Notes under the pieces: model-generated
Told to the model about the DNA's origin: nothing
Seen by the model: only the letters and a program-made list of their open reading frames with translations
Databases searched by the model: none
Made by a program: the position numbers and the translations under genes
NCBI RefSeq assembly: GCF_042652185.1
Contig: NZ_JBHSIX010000022.1
Reading direction: 5' to 3' (one strand)
DNA length: 64,000 nt
Source of the DNA: Actinacidiphila fildesensis
GTDB lineage: Bacteria > Actinomycetota > Actinomycetes > Streptomycetales > Streptomycetaceae
Part shown: piece after piece, positions 44,428 to 53,244 of the stretch
How positions within the stretch are numbered: position 1 is the first letter of the stretch
Layout of the letters: each line of letters begins with the position of its first letter

Positions 44428-44515
44428 GACGGTGTCCTCCTCGGCGGTGCTCTCCTCGGCGGTTTCTGCCGAACCTGCTGTGCCGCCTGTGCTTTGCCCC
44501 AGGATAGACCTCGCC

Positions 44516-44542
44516 CTAGACGCAACGCAACGGTGCGTCTAG
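44516..44542. promoter_or_regulatory. TetR operator with divergent promoters
   Basis: CTAGACGCA (44516-44524) and its exact complement TGCGTCTAG (44534-44542) flank nine bases. The right arm overlaps TAGCCT (44540-44545), a -10-like hexamer six bases from ATG 44552. On the other strand TTGCGT and TATCCT, 18 apart, form a promoter for the TetR gene. Binding would block both. Confidence 0.75.
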
Positions 44543-44551
44543 CCTAGAACC

Positions 44552-45214
44552 ATGACGCACACCAGCACCCTTACCGACCCCCGTGTCGAGGCCGCCCTGC
44601 GCCGGATGTTCGCGGAGGCGGCGCAGGACGACGCGACCGTGGCCCGCATCATGGCCGGGCGGCACGGCGACCGCGGATGGCCGACACCGCAGGAGCACGC
44701 CGACGCCGTGGCCGAGGTCTACATGCCGATCTCCGCAGCGGGTGGCCAACTGCTCTACAACCTGGTCAGGGCGATCCGGCCGGCCACCGTCGTCGAGTTC
44801 GGCATGTCCTTCGGGATCTCCACGCTGTACTTGGCGGCCGCAGTCCGGGACAACGGCACCGGGCGCGTCGTCACCACGGAACTGAGCGAGGCCAAGATCG
44901 CGGCAGCTCGCCTCACCTTCTCCGGGACCGGCCTGGAGGACGTGGTGACCGTGCTGGAGGGCGACGCCCGCGACACCCTCGGCCGGCTCGGCGTCCCCGC
45001 CGACTTCGTCCTGCTCGACGGCTGGAAGGACCTCTGTCTTCCCGTACTGGGGCTACTGGAACCGCACTTGAAGCCCGGCACCCTCGTCGTGGCCGATGAC
45101 GTCGACCTGCCCGCCCTGGGCCCGTACCTGGAGTACGTGCGCACGCCGGCGAACGGCTACCAGAGCGTGACCTTCCCCGTCGAGGACGGCATGGAGATCA
45201 GCTGCCGCCTCTGA
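44552..45214 (+). CDS. SAM-dependent O-methyltransferase
   Basis: 220 residues of the caffeoyl-CoA/catechol-type O-methyltransferase class. It has VVEFGMSFGISTLYLAAAVRD (SAM loop, near 77-97), TELSEAKIAAAR, FVLLDGWKDLCLPVL (Asp of the metal site) and LVVADDVDLP. It should methylate a small hydroxylated substrate, perhaps in detoxification, since it is directly controlled by a TetR. No ribosome-binding site is visible and the -10 is adjacent, so the transcript appears leaderless. Confidence 0.87.
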   Translation: MTHTSTLTDPRVEAALRRMFAEAAQDDATVARIMAGRHGDRGWPTPQEHADAVAEVYMPISAAGGQLLYNLVRAIRPATVVEFGMSFGISTLYLAAAVRDNGTGRVVTTELSEAKIAAARLTFSGTGLEDVVTVLEGDARDTLGRLGVPADFVLLDGWKDLCLPVLGLLEPHLKPGTLVVADDVDLPALGPYLEYVRTPANGYQSVTFPVEDGMEISCRL

Positions 45215-45325
45215 ACGGCGGTTGAGCGGACAACCACCGGGCCGATAGCCGCCGGCGGTACCCCGCTGTCATCATCACGTCCCACGGGACGGATCATGGT
45301 CCCGGCCAACGGAATCCGCCGAACC

Positions 45326-45388
45326 GGGCCCCGTACAGGCCGAACCCGGCCCCTGCACAGGCCGACCCGGGCCCCGTACAGGCCGACC
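45326..45388 (+). repeat. Three 21-bp tandem repeats upstream of an MFS gene
   Basis: Three abutting 21-bp units of the form GGGCCCCGTACAGGCCGACC plus one base, with few mismatches, lie 80 bases before the MFS start codon in non-coding DNA. Possible regulatory or slippage-generated array. Confidence 0.8.
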
Positions 45389-45467
45389 CGCTCACCGGGT
45401 GATCGCGGCGCTCACCCGTTCCGCCGCGATCCCGCGGTGGGCCGATCCCGAGAGGAGGAGACCGAGG

Positions 45468-46862
45468 ATGTGTGCCGCCTGCGGAATCTCCACCCACATA
45501 TCCGAGCGGGAAGCGACCGCGCCCGACGCGGAGCTCGCCGTACCGTCGCTTGCAGCACCATCGGTCGCGGCACCACCACCCCCGGCGAACACGTCCCGCC
45601 GGTTCGCCGCCCTGCGCAACCGTGACTGCCGGCCCTACCTCCTCGGCTCGATGCTGGCGATGATGGCCGACAACATCGAACACGTCATCACGTACTGGGT
45701 GCTCTGGCAGACGTTCCACTCACCGGCGCTGACCGGCTTTCAGGTGATCAGCCACTGGGTGCCGTTCCTGCTGCTCTCGATGTGGTTCGGCTCGCTGGCC
45801 GACCGCTACGACTGCCGCCGCGTCATCCAGGTGGCCCAGGTGGTCTTCATGGGCGTCTCCGCCGCCTGGGGAATCCTGTTCCTCACCGGCACGCTGCACA
45901 TGTGGGAGGCGTGCGTGCTGCTCGTCCTGCACGGCCTGGCCGGATCACTGTGGGGTCCGGGCGAGCAGTTGATGCTCCACGACTTCGTCGGCCCGTCGGA
46001 ACTGCCCAGTGCGGTGCGCCTGAACGCGACGTTCCGCAGCCTGGGTGTGCTGTTCGGGCCGGTGATCGGGTCGGCGTTGCTGCTGGGGCTCGGCCCGACC
46101 GCCGGCATCTTCGCCAACATCGCCTTCTACCTGCCGCTCACGCTCTTCCTCTTCCGCACCAAGTTCACCGGCCACACCCGGGACCGGCACAGCCGCCCCC
46201 GGGTCGGAGCCCTCGAATCACTGCGTGTACTCCGGGAAGTCGGATCCAACCCCACCCTGGTCAGCATGATCATCCTGGCCGGCCTGGGCTCGTTCTTCGT
46301 CGGCTCGTCCATACAGTCCTCAATGCCGATCTTCGCCCACGACCTGGGGGCCGGCGGCGCGGGCACCGCCTACGGTGTCCTGCTCTTCGCCAACGGCGCC
46401 GGCGGCGTCATCGGCGGCATCGTGCTGGAAGCCACCGGCTGGGTCAGGCCCCGTGTGGCCGCCGCCGTCCTCAGCACCGTCCTCTACAGCGTGACCAGCA
46501 TCCTCTTCGCGCTCACCACCAGCTACCCCCTCGCCCTGGCGCTCCTGTTGGTCGGCGGCGTCGCCAACCTCGCCTCGATGTCGATCGGCCAGACCGTCGT
46601 TCAACTGCTCGCACCGGCCGCCGACCGCGGCCGGGTCCTCGGCGTCTACGGCATGTCCGCGAACGGCCTGCGCGCCGGCAGCGGCTTCACCGTCGGCCTC
46701 CTGGGCGCCGTCATCGGCGTCCGCACGTCACTGGCGTACAGCGCCACCGCACTGTGCCTCGGCACAGCCGCCGCCGGACTCCACGCACTGCGCGCACCGC
46801 GCAGATCGGGTGGACGCGCTACCGCGCACGAGGACCACAGCGAGACCGCGCCACGTCCGTGA
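45468..46862 (+). CDS. MFS exporter, EntS-like
   Basis: 464 residues from ATG 45468, which has GGAGGAG at good spacing; an in-frame ATG at 45399 is less likely. The first 45 residues are cytoplasmic, with a CAACGIST start. About twelve helices follow with WFGSLADRYDCRRVIQVAQ after helix 2, as in enterobactin exporter-type MFS_3 proteins. It probably exports a small molecule; no partner synthase is adjacent. Confidence 0.85.
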   Translation: MCAACGISTHISEREATAPDAELAVPSLAAPSVAAPPPPANTSRRFAALRNRDCRPYLLGSMLAMMADNIEHVITYWVLWQTFHSPALTGFQVISHWVPFLLLSMWFGSLADRYDCRRVIQVAQVVFMGVSAAWGILFLTGTLHMWEACVLLVLHGLAGSLWGPGEQLMLHDFVGPSELPSAVRLNATFRSLGVLFGPVIGSALLLGLGPTAGIFANIAFYLPLTLFLFRTKFTGHTRDRHSRPRVGALESLRVLREVGSNPTLVSMIILAGLGSFFVGSSIQSSMPIFAHDLGAGGAGTAYGVLLFANGAGGVIGGIVLEATGWVRPRVAAAVLSTVLYSVTSILFALTTSYPLALALLLVGGVANLASMSIGQTVVQLLAPAADRGRVLGVYGMSANGLRAGSGFTVGLLGAVIGVRTSLAYSATALCLGTAAAGLHALRAPRRSGGRATAHEDHSETAPRP

Positions 46863-46954
46863 CGTCTCTCGGTGTTTCATCCTTGATTCCACCGTTTTCG
46901 CCGCCAGACTGAGGCCATCGGACAGCCGAGCGCGACGACGACCAAGAGGTGCCC

Positions 46955-49900
46955 ATGGCCCTGTTCACCTGGATTCGGGCCGCGTGGCGAAGGGGGTGGC
47001 TGCCCGGCGCGGTGGTTCTCCTGCTCCTGCTCATCGTCGCGGTGCTCCAGCTGGACAGTGCTCTCGGGAGGATCGAGGCGCCCGGCTATCCGGCGGCCAC
47101 CTTGGGCTCGCAATTCCGGATCGACACCCTGTCCGGAGACGTACGCAACGACCGGCGGACGGCCTGGTGCGTGTGGACCCAGGACATCCCGAACGCGGAG
47201 GACGCCGCCACCGCCCGCGCAGCGAACGGCGATCCGGGTCCGTTCGACCGGGTGAGCGAGTGCGTGAAGGCCTTCGAGAACGCCTCGGCGCACGACCACA
47301 TCAAGGCGGGTCCCTTCGGTGCCAAGGCCCGGCTGCTGATGCGGACGTATGTCGTCCTGGACCTTTGCCTGGTTGCTCTGTACACGTTCTTGTTCGTCCG
47401 GGTCATGTCGTATCTGCGGCGGATCCCGCCCTCTGTCGCCGATGCGAACGTCTCGACGGCCACCGCACTGGAAAGGGCCACCGCCCGTCCATGGCTGTGG
47501 GTGCTGGTGGCGCTACTGGTGGGATCGGAACTCGTCGAGGACGCCTGTCAGTTCGCGCTGTCCCTCAAGTCGTTGACCCCATACCGTATCGATCTCCTCA
47601 ACGACATCGCGGGCTTCGCGGCGATCGTCAAGTGGGCGGCCGTCTTCCTGGCGGTGCTGCTCCTGGCGATGTTGACCGTCCACAGCAGGGTCTGCCGGGG
47701 CTGGTATCGCTGGAAGGACGTGGTCCCGGTCCGCCTCCAGTTGGCCGTCACGGCCGTCCTGCTGATCCTGTTGACCGGGGCGGGCACCGACCAGGTGCAG
47801 GACGCCCTGCTCGGCCTGCTGGATCACTGTGGCACCGCGGTGTGGACTCCGGTGGCCGTACTCGTCTTCTCGCTGCTGCTCTGGCGCAGCGTGCACCGCA
47901 CTGTCCTGACCGATGACGAGGGCCGGCCGCCCGTGCGCCAGCTGACCATCCTGGTCCTTGCCTTCGCCCTGGCCTGTCTGGGCTTGCTCCTGGGGGCGAG
48001 TTGGCACAGGCTGTGGGCCCCGGCAGCCCTGCTCGGGTTGGTCTTCGTCCTGTCTCTGCTGGCGGGTGCGAGGCTGCGGCGGCCCAGCGGCGGTGAGCCC
48101 GGGCTCACCGCCGCGAGAGCGGACGCGGACGACCGGGCCGGGATCCCCGAAGGCGAACGGCGGGACGCACTGCGGCGAACGGCCCGCCGCGTTGCTGCAC
48201 TACCGTTCGTCGTTCTCGGGGTGTTCGCCGTTCGGGCGGCCGTGGCCACCGCGGTGGTCGGCCCGCGCCGCTCTGCCGCGATCGCGCTGATCGTGGTCGG
48301 CGCGGGGAGCGTCGTGCTCGGCATCGCGATGCCGAGCATCCTGAACGGGTTCGAGGGCGGAAACCAAGGCTGGGCCCAACCGCCTGACGCGGGCAACGGC
48401 CGGTCAGGACTGTACTTCCTGCTCGCTGGAGGGTGCGCGGTCTTCGCGGTGGTGTGCCTCTCCACGCTGACCTGGGGACGGAGCGGGTTCCTGCCCTCCC
48501 ATGTCGGACCCCTCGCGGTCGTGACACTCTTCCTGAGTCTCGCGCTGGTCGTGCTGAACGAAATGCAGCGCTGGGCGGAGCTGAACACGCCGGTGGCCGG
48601 GTTCCGGGCCCTCGGCCTGTCCCGCACTCCGGCCTTCACCCTCCTCCTCGCCTGGTTCGTGCTCGCCGCAGTCCTCGACACGACGGGCAACCACGATGTG
48701 CGGGTGAGAGAAAGCAGGGCCCCGCTGGCCCCCTCGCGGGAATTGGCCGGACAGTTCGAGAAGTGGCTGGCCGCCAACTGCGCGAACGCCCCGCAGGCAG
48801 GCCGTCTGCCGCTGGTGGTCGTTGCCGCGTCCGGCGGCGGCATCCGCGCCGCGTACTGGACGAGCGGGGTTCTGGACAAGCTGTTCCCGCCGACGCCGGT
48901 CGAGCCGCCCAAGGGCTCCGGGTGCGCCCGGACGGACGGCCGCGCGCCGGTGTTCGCGGTCAGCGGCATCTCCGGCGGAAGCCTCGGCGCGGTCTCCTGG
49001 CTGTCCCGCCCCCGGAAGGCCGACCCCCACAGTCACGAGCGGGTCTTCGGCACCGACCACCTCTCCGGGGCGCTGGCCTGGATGACGTTCGTGGACCTGC
49101 CGCGCTCGTTCATCGGATTCCCCGGCAAGGACCGGGCTGCCGTGATGGAGGAGTCCTGGGAGCGCAGCCAGGGGGAGCTGGCAGGCTCCTTCTACGCCAC
49201 CTGGCAGCAGCCGGGGACCGCCTGGACCCCGCTCGCCCTCCTCAACGGCACGGCCGTCGAGAGCGGTTGCCGGGTCCTCACGGCCCCCGTCCAGCTGGGG
49301 GCCTTCGACCGGCCGATCGGTCCGACCTCCTGCACCCGGCGCCCTGAGGAAACCAGCTCCAGCGACCTGAGTCCCGGCGAGCGGAACGATGGCGGGCCCA
49401 CCCTCATCGATGTCCGAGGTGGATTCCTCTGCGCCCCGCAGGAGATCAACCGCTCCACCGCGGCGATGCTGTCGGCACGCTTTCCGTACATCACTCCTTC
49501 CGGCCGGCTCACCGCCGGAAAATGTGGGACGGATGCCTCGATGTCGGTGGTCGACGGCGGCTACGTGGAGGGCACCGGCAGCCTGACGGCCATCGACCTC
49601 CATCAGGAGCTCAAGGAGCTGGTGGACTGCGGCAACGCGATGGTGTACCACCAGAGGAAGCCCGCTGCCTGCCCGTTGAGCGCACCGCCGGCCCACAAGG
49701 TCAGGCTGGTGTTCGTACAGATCGACAACGGCTACAACAGCGTGGCCGCAACGGCGGCGCCCGGACGCCCCCATGAGTTGTCGGTCCCTGTCCAGAGCCT
49801 GCGGCAGGCCGCCGCCACCAAGGACGCGAACGCCCGCCAGCGTGTCTACGAGGCCTTCGGCTGCCGCAACTACCTGCGCTTCGCGAATGTCCGGGGCCCC

Positions 49901-50053
49901 GGAGCCCAGGCTCCGCTCGGATGGGTGATGTCCTTGACCGCCCGTGCGGACCTCGACCGGCAGCTGAAGACCGTGGCGGATTCCGGAGGGGGTGCGCACA
50001 CGCTGGCGGGACGCCTCCGGGCAGCGGATGCCCGCTGCCCGGAGGGTGATTGA
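46955..50053 (+). CDS. Multi-pass membrane patatin-like phospholipase
   Basis: 1032 residues. The first 580 or so hold roughly ten to twelve membrane helices. The C-terminal 430 residues are a patatin-type lipase domain: oxyanion loop ASGGGIRAAYW near 625, nucleophile elbow SGISGGSLGA with the serine near 672, and catalytic Asp in VDGGY near 867. The active Ser-Asp dyad is thus complete. It should hydrolyse membrane lipids while tethered in the bilayer. Many paired Cys in the lipase part suggest an extracytoplasmic location. ATG 46955 follows AAGAGG; GTG 46949 is in frame. Confidence 0.85.
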   Translation: MALFTWIRAAWRRGWLPGAVVLLLLLIVAVLQLDSALGRIEAPGYPAATLGSQFRIDTLSGDVRNDRRTAWCVWTQDIPNAEDAATARAANGDPGPFDRVSECVKAFENASAHDHIKAGPFGAKARLLMRTYVVLDLCLVALYTFLFVRVMSYLRRIPPSVADANVSTATALERATARPWLWVLVALLVGSELVEDACQFALSLKSLTPYRIDLLNDIAGFAAIVKWAAVFLAVLLLAMLTVHSRVCRGWYRWKDVVPVRLQLAVTAVLLILLTGAGTDQVQDALLGLLDHCGTAVWTPVAVLVFSLLLWRSVHRTVLTDDEGRPPVRQLTILVLAFALACLGLLLGASWHRLWAPAALLGLVFVLSLLAGARLRRPSGGEPGLTAARADADDRAGIPEGERRDALRRTARRVAALPFVVLGVFAVRAAVATAVVGPRRSAAIALIVVGAGSVVLGIAMPSILNGFEGGNQGWAQPPDAGNGRSGLYFLLAGGCAVFAVVCLSTLTWGRSGFLPSHVGPLAVVTLFLSLALVVLNEMQRWAELNTPVAGFRALGLSRTPAFTLLLAWFVLAAVLDTTGNHDVRVRESRAPLAPSRELAGQFEKWLAANCANAPQAGRLPLVVVAASGGGIRAAYWTSGVLDKLFPPTPVEPPKGSGCARTDGRAPVFAVSGISGGSLGAVSWLSRPRKADPHSHERVFGTDHLSGALAWMTFVDLPRSFIGFPGKDRAAVMEESWERSQGELAGSFYATWQQPGTAWTPLALLNGTAVESGCRVLTAPVQLGAFDRPIGPTSCTRRPEETSSSDLSPGERNDGGPTLIDVRGGFLCAPQEINRSTAAMLSARFPYITPSGRLTAGKCGTDASMSVVDGGYVEGTGSLTAIDLHQELKELVDCGNAMVYHQRKPAACPLSAPPAHKVRLVFVQIDNGYNSVAATAAPGRPHELSVPVQSLRQAAATKDANARQRVYEAFGCRNYLRFANVRGPGAQAPLGWVMSLTARADLDRQLKTVADSGGGAHTLAGRLRAADARCPEGD

Positions 50054-50110
50054 GAGGCGGCTTCGACGATGTCGCAGGGTCGCAGTGCCGGGCCGCGCGG
50101 TGGGAGCCGG

Positions 50111-51316
50111 TCAGGCGGGGACCAAGGCGGACCAGCGGATCCGGGTGGCGCACAGGGAGACCAGTGCCGCTGAGACCGCGATGGCGCCCATGCCCCACGT
50201 CAGACTGCTGCCGCTCGCGATGAAGCCGATCACGGGCGGTCCGGCCAGCAGGCCGATCGTCCCCATCGCGGCGACCAGGGCCAACGCGTCCGGCCCCTGC
50301 CGGGCCGCGGCGACGTAGACGCACGGTGTGACGGCCGCGACGCCCAGGCCCACGCAGGCGAACCCCAGGAGCGCGGGGAGCACACCGCCGGCCAGCAGGG
50401 CGACCGCCAGGCCGGCGCCCGCAAGTGCGCTGCCGGCCACGACGATCCGTCCGTCGCCCCAGCGGGCGCGCCAGCCGTCGGCGAAGATCCGGGCGAGCAC
50501 CATCATTCCGGAGACCACGGCGATCCCCAGCGGTGTCACCTTCGGTCCCGCCTCGGCGATGTCCTTCAGGTAGAGGGAGGACCAGTCGTTCATCGCACCT
50601 TCGGTCACGGTGCCGAACACCATGGCGAGGCCCATCCAGATGGTCACCCGGGTCGGCAGGACCAGCCGGCGCTTCGGCTGCTCCTCTTGCTCCGACGCGG
50701 AGTCCGCCGCCTGCTCCGCCGCCTTCTCCGGCGTGGCGTCCGGCTGCTGGTCCTGCGGCAGCAGCCCGGACTGCGTCAGGCCCACCGCGAGCAGCAACAG
50801 CAGGGCGGCCGCCGTGAAGTGCACCGCCAAGGACGAGGTGAACAGGTTCACGCCGACGGCGAGCAGCGCCGCGGAGAGCGAGCCCGCGCTGAACGTGGCA
50901 TGGAACCTGGCCATCACGGTCCGCCCGTACTGGACTTCGAGCGCGGCTCCCTGCGCGTTCATCGCGACGTTGAGGAAGCCCACCGCCACGCCGTCGAGGC
51001 AGATGACCAGCAGGGTGACCGGGTAGTTCGGCGTCACGGCCAGGACCAGCAGGATCAGGCCCAGGGCGAGGGCGGACAGCAGCGACACCAGCCGGGAGCC
51101 CAGCCGCTTCATCGCCGGCGGAACCAGCGGGAACGAGATCACCGCCCCCGCACCACCTGCCATCAGCAGCAGGCCGACCTGCGCCGCGCTCAGGTCGAGG
51201 TCCGTCTTCAGCGCGGGCAGCCGTGAGACCCAGGTGGCGTACTGGAACCCGAGAAAGAGGAACAGCGCCGCGATGGCCAACTGCGCTCTGCGGAAGGGGT
51301 CGTGCATGCGAATCAT
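50111..51316 (-). CDS. MFS transporter (end of PLP-decarboxylase operon)
   Basis: 401 residues, twelve helices, beginning HDPFRRAQLAIAALFLFLGFQYATWVSRLPALKTDL, typical of actinobacterial MFS pumps with a DLSAAQVGLLL motif after helix 1. A charged cytoplasmic loop (EKAAEQAADSASEQEEQPKRR) lies at mid-protein. It is last in a five-gene leftward operon and is the likely product exporter. ATG 51307 is an alternative start. Confidence 0.87.
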   Translation of the reverse strand: MIRMHDPFRRAQLAIAALFLFLGFQYATWVSRLPALKTDLDLSAAQVGLLLMAGGAGAVISFPLVPPAMKRLGSRLVSLLSALALGLILLVLAVTPNYPVTLLVICLDGVAVGFLNVAMNAQGAALEVQYGRTVMARFHATFSAGSLSAALLAVGVNLFTSSLAVHFTAAALLLLLAVGLTQSGLLPQDQQPDATPEKAAEQAADSASEQEEQPKRRLVLPTRVTIWMGLAMVFGTVTEGAMNDWSSLYLKDIAEAGPKVTPLGIAVVSGMMVLARIFADGWRARWGDGRIVVAGSALAGAGLAVALLAGGVLPALLGFACVGLGVAAVTPCVYVAAARQGPDALALVAAMGTIGLLAGPPVIGFIASGSSLTWGMGAIAVSAALVSLCATRIRWSALVPA

Positions 51317-51399
51317 GAGTGAATCAGCCTACTTCGTCCGACGATGGTGATCCGCGCGGCGGATCCGCTGGGTACTTCTGTCCCGGTCCTGGGCGCGCT

Positions 51400-51897
51400 C
51401 TACAGCGCTTTGGACATGTAGACGGCCTCCGTGCCGTAGCTCTCGGGGAGGCCGACCTCCGCGTGGGCGGCGTAGCCGAGGCGACGCCAGAGGACATGGC
51501 TGCGCTGGACGGCCACCATGGAGATCCGGTCGAATCCCTGCGACCGCGCCTCCTGCTCGATCTGGCGCACGAAGTGCGGTGACAGGCCCCTGGCGCGGAG
51601 CGCCTCGGTGATCACGAAGTCGTGCGCGTGCAGATTCGCCGACTTGTGGTCGGATGCTTCTGCCGACGTGAGGTCCGGGCACTGGCCCGGCGGGTAGGGG
51701 AGGGCCAGCAGATAGCCCCCGAACTGCCCGTCGTGCTCCAGTACGAAGCAGGTGGCGGGTGATACGCGGCCCCTGGACCGCAGCACCTCCCGTCCTTCGG
51801 ACAGACCGCTCTCGGCGTAGGCGCGCGCTTCCAGCGCCACGACCTCGTCCCAGTCGGTGTCTGCCAGCCGGCGGAGGCGGATGGTGTCGTCGGCCAC
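51400..51897 (-). CDS. GNAT-family N-acetyltransferase
   Basis: 165 residues. It has the acetyl-CoA-binding motif A region HDFVITEALRARGLSPHFVRQIEQEARSQGF near 92-122, although the usual Q/RxxGxG/A loop is ARGLSP here. The motif-B ending is RLGYAAHAE. It should acylate an amine, either a pathway intermediate or the product as self-protection. GTG 51897 begins three bases after the DUF6271 stop, within the operon. Confidence 0.82.
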   Translation of the reverse strand: MADDTIRLRRLADTDWDEVVALEARAYAESGLSEGREVLRSRGRVSPATCFVLEHDGQFGGYLLALPYPPGQCPDLTSAEASDHKSANLHAHDFVITEALRARGLSPHFVRQIEQEARSQGFDRISMVAVQRSHVLWRRLGYAAHAEVGLPESYGTEAVYMSKAL

Positions 51898-51900
51898 TCG

Positions 51901-53244
51901 TCAGGCCCTTCCGATGGATGGACCGTTGGATGGAGCGATGGCCCTGCTCGCCGCCACCAGTGGACGCCACGCGTCGATCAACAGCGCGAAGTGCTCCATG
52001 TCGATCTGGGCCCGGTCGAGCAGGTCCTGCCGCAGCGGCATCAGATGATCGGCGAACTCGGCGTACCTGCCGCCGAGTTGACGGTAGCGGCGGTCGATGA
52101 CATCCAGCCGCCGGATGTTCTCCGCACGGTCCTCGCTGGTGGATCGCCGCACGAAGCCGGCGATCGTGTCGGCCCGCACATGGTGCTGCGGGTCGAGCAG
52201 TGCCGGACCGGCTTCCTCGAGGTCGAAGTAGACGGGATGGAGGTAGAGCATCGACAGCAGGAACTTCACGAACCGCATCTGGTAGGCGGTGAATCCGCTG
52301 CCGGTCCGCCGCTCCGCGGTGTAGAAGTTGACGATGTGGCGGTTGTGCACGACCGCGGGCAGCGGGGCGTGGCGGACGACGTGCAGCAGGAAGTAGTCAC
52401 TGCCGATGGTGTCGGTCGCGGGCGGCAGCGGGACGCGCTCGTACAGCTCGCGGTCGAAGCCGATGTTGCACATGTCCAACCGCCAGATGTCCGGGACGTC
52501 CAGCACCGACCGGTCGACGCTGAACGGCTCGGTGCCGGCGCCGATGAACGACTCCTGGACCAGGCCCTGAACCTCCTCCGCCGGCCACTCGGGCGGCGCC
52601 CACAGGCTGACCACGTCGTGGTAGATCCCGGGGTCGGCCTCCTTGATCTCGCTGACGTCGACCGACAGTTCGCCCACGAACGAGCCACCGACCATCGATA
52701 CCGGCTTCCGGCCGTGCACCGGGTCCAGAGTGTTCTCGGTGACGCCGTCGGCCGCGTCGGTTCCCGTTCTCCCGAGTGAGAGCAGCTCGTGGTGGACCGG
52801 GAAGACCGGCTTGCCGTCCAGGGACTGGTAGCCGCTGTCCGAGTCCCGGCGGTGGATCGACTCGCAGCCGAGTGCGGCGGCGAGCAGGAAGGCCCGGTTG
52901 GTGCAGGCTCCGTAGGAGACGGCGTCCGGCAGCATCAGGTCGAGCAGCAGCTCGGGTTCGGCATGACCGGAGCGCTCGATCACCTCCCGCAGGAAGTCAC
53001 GCTGCCGCCCCTCGTCGAGGTGGTGCACGATCACGTTCGGCACCGCGGGGAGCTCGTCGACGGCCTTGGCGTGATCGGCGAACGTCGAGACCTCGGAGGA
53101 GTCGAGGATCAGCAGGTGGACCTCGACGCCGAACTCCCCGGCGGCGTAGGCGGCCTCCTCGCCGACGTCGGCGATGGCCGGGGTGCAGGCCCGGTTGGTG
53201 GGAAGGGTCAGGCAGATCCTGCGCAGAGCGGTACGACGACTCAC
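51901..53244 (-). CDS. DUF6271 family protein, possibly GT-A-like
   Basis: 447 residues from GTG 53244, which overlaps the dioxygenase stop (GTGA). The N-terminal layout is RICLTLPTNR, a beta-strand VEVHLLILDSS, then SYGACTNRAFLLAAALGCESIHRRDSDSGYQ with an acidic DSD at 134-136. That order (start strand, NR, AA...G, DxD) resembles nucleotide-sugar-binding GT-A glycosyltransferases. DUF6271 itself has no established function. The C-terminal part is helical. The longer open frame reaching to 53949 is shadow of the dioxygenase gene. Confidence 0.75.
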   Translation of the reverse strand: MSRRTALRRICLTLPTNRACTPAIADVGEEAAYAAGEFGVEVHLLILDSSEVSTFADHAKAVDELPAVPNVIVHHLDEGRQRDFLREVIERSGHAEPELLLDLMLPDAVSYGACTNRAFLLAAALGCESIHRRDSDSGYQSLDGKPVFPVHHELLSLGRTGTDAADGVTENTLDPVHGRKPVSMVGGSFVGELSVDVSEIKEADPGIYHDVVSLWAPPEWPAEEVQGLVQESFIGAGTEPFSVDRSVLDVPDIWRLDMCNIGFDRELYERVPLPPATDTIGSDYFLLHVVRHAPLPAVVHNRHIVNFYTAERRTGSGFTAYQMRFVKFLLSMLYLHPVYFDLEEAGPALLDPQHHVRADTIAGFVRRSTSEDRAENIRRLDVIDRRYRQLGGRYAEFADHLMPLRQDLLDRAQIDMEHFALLIDAWRPLVAASRAIAPSNGPSIGRA

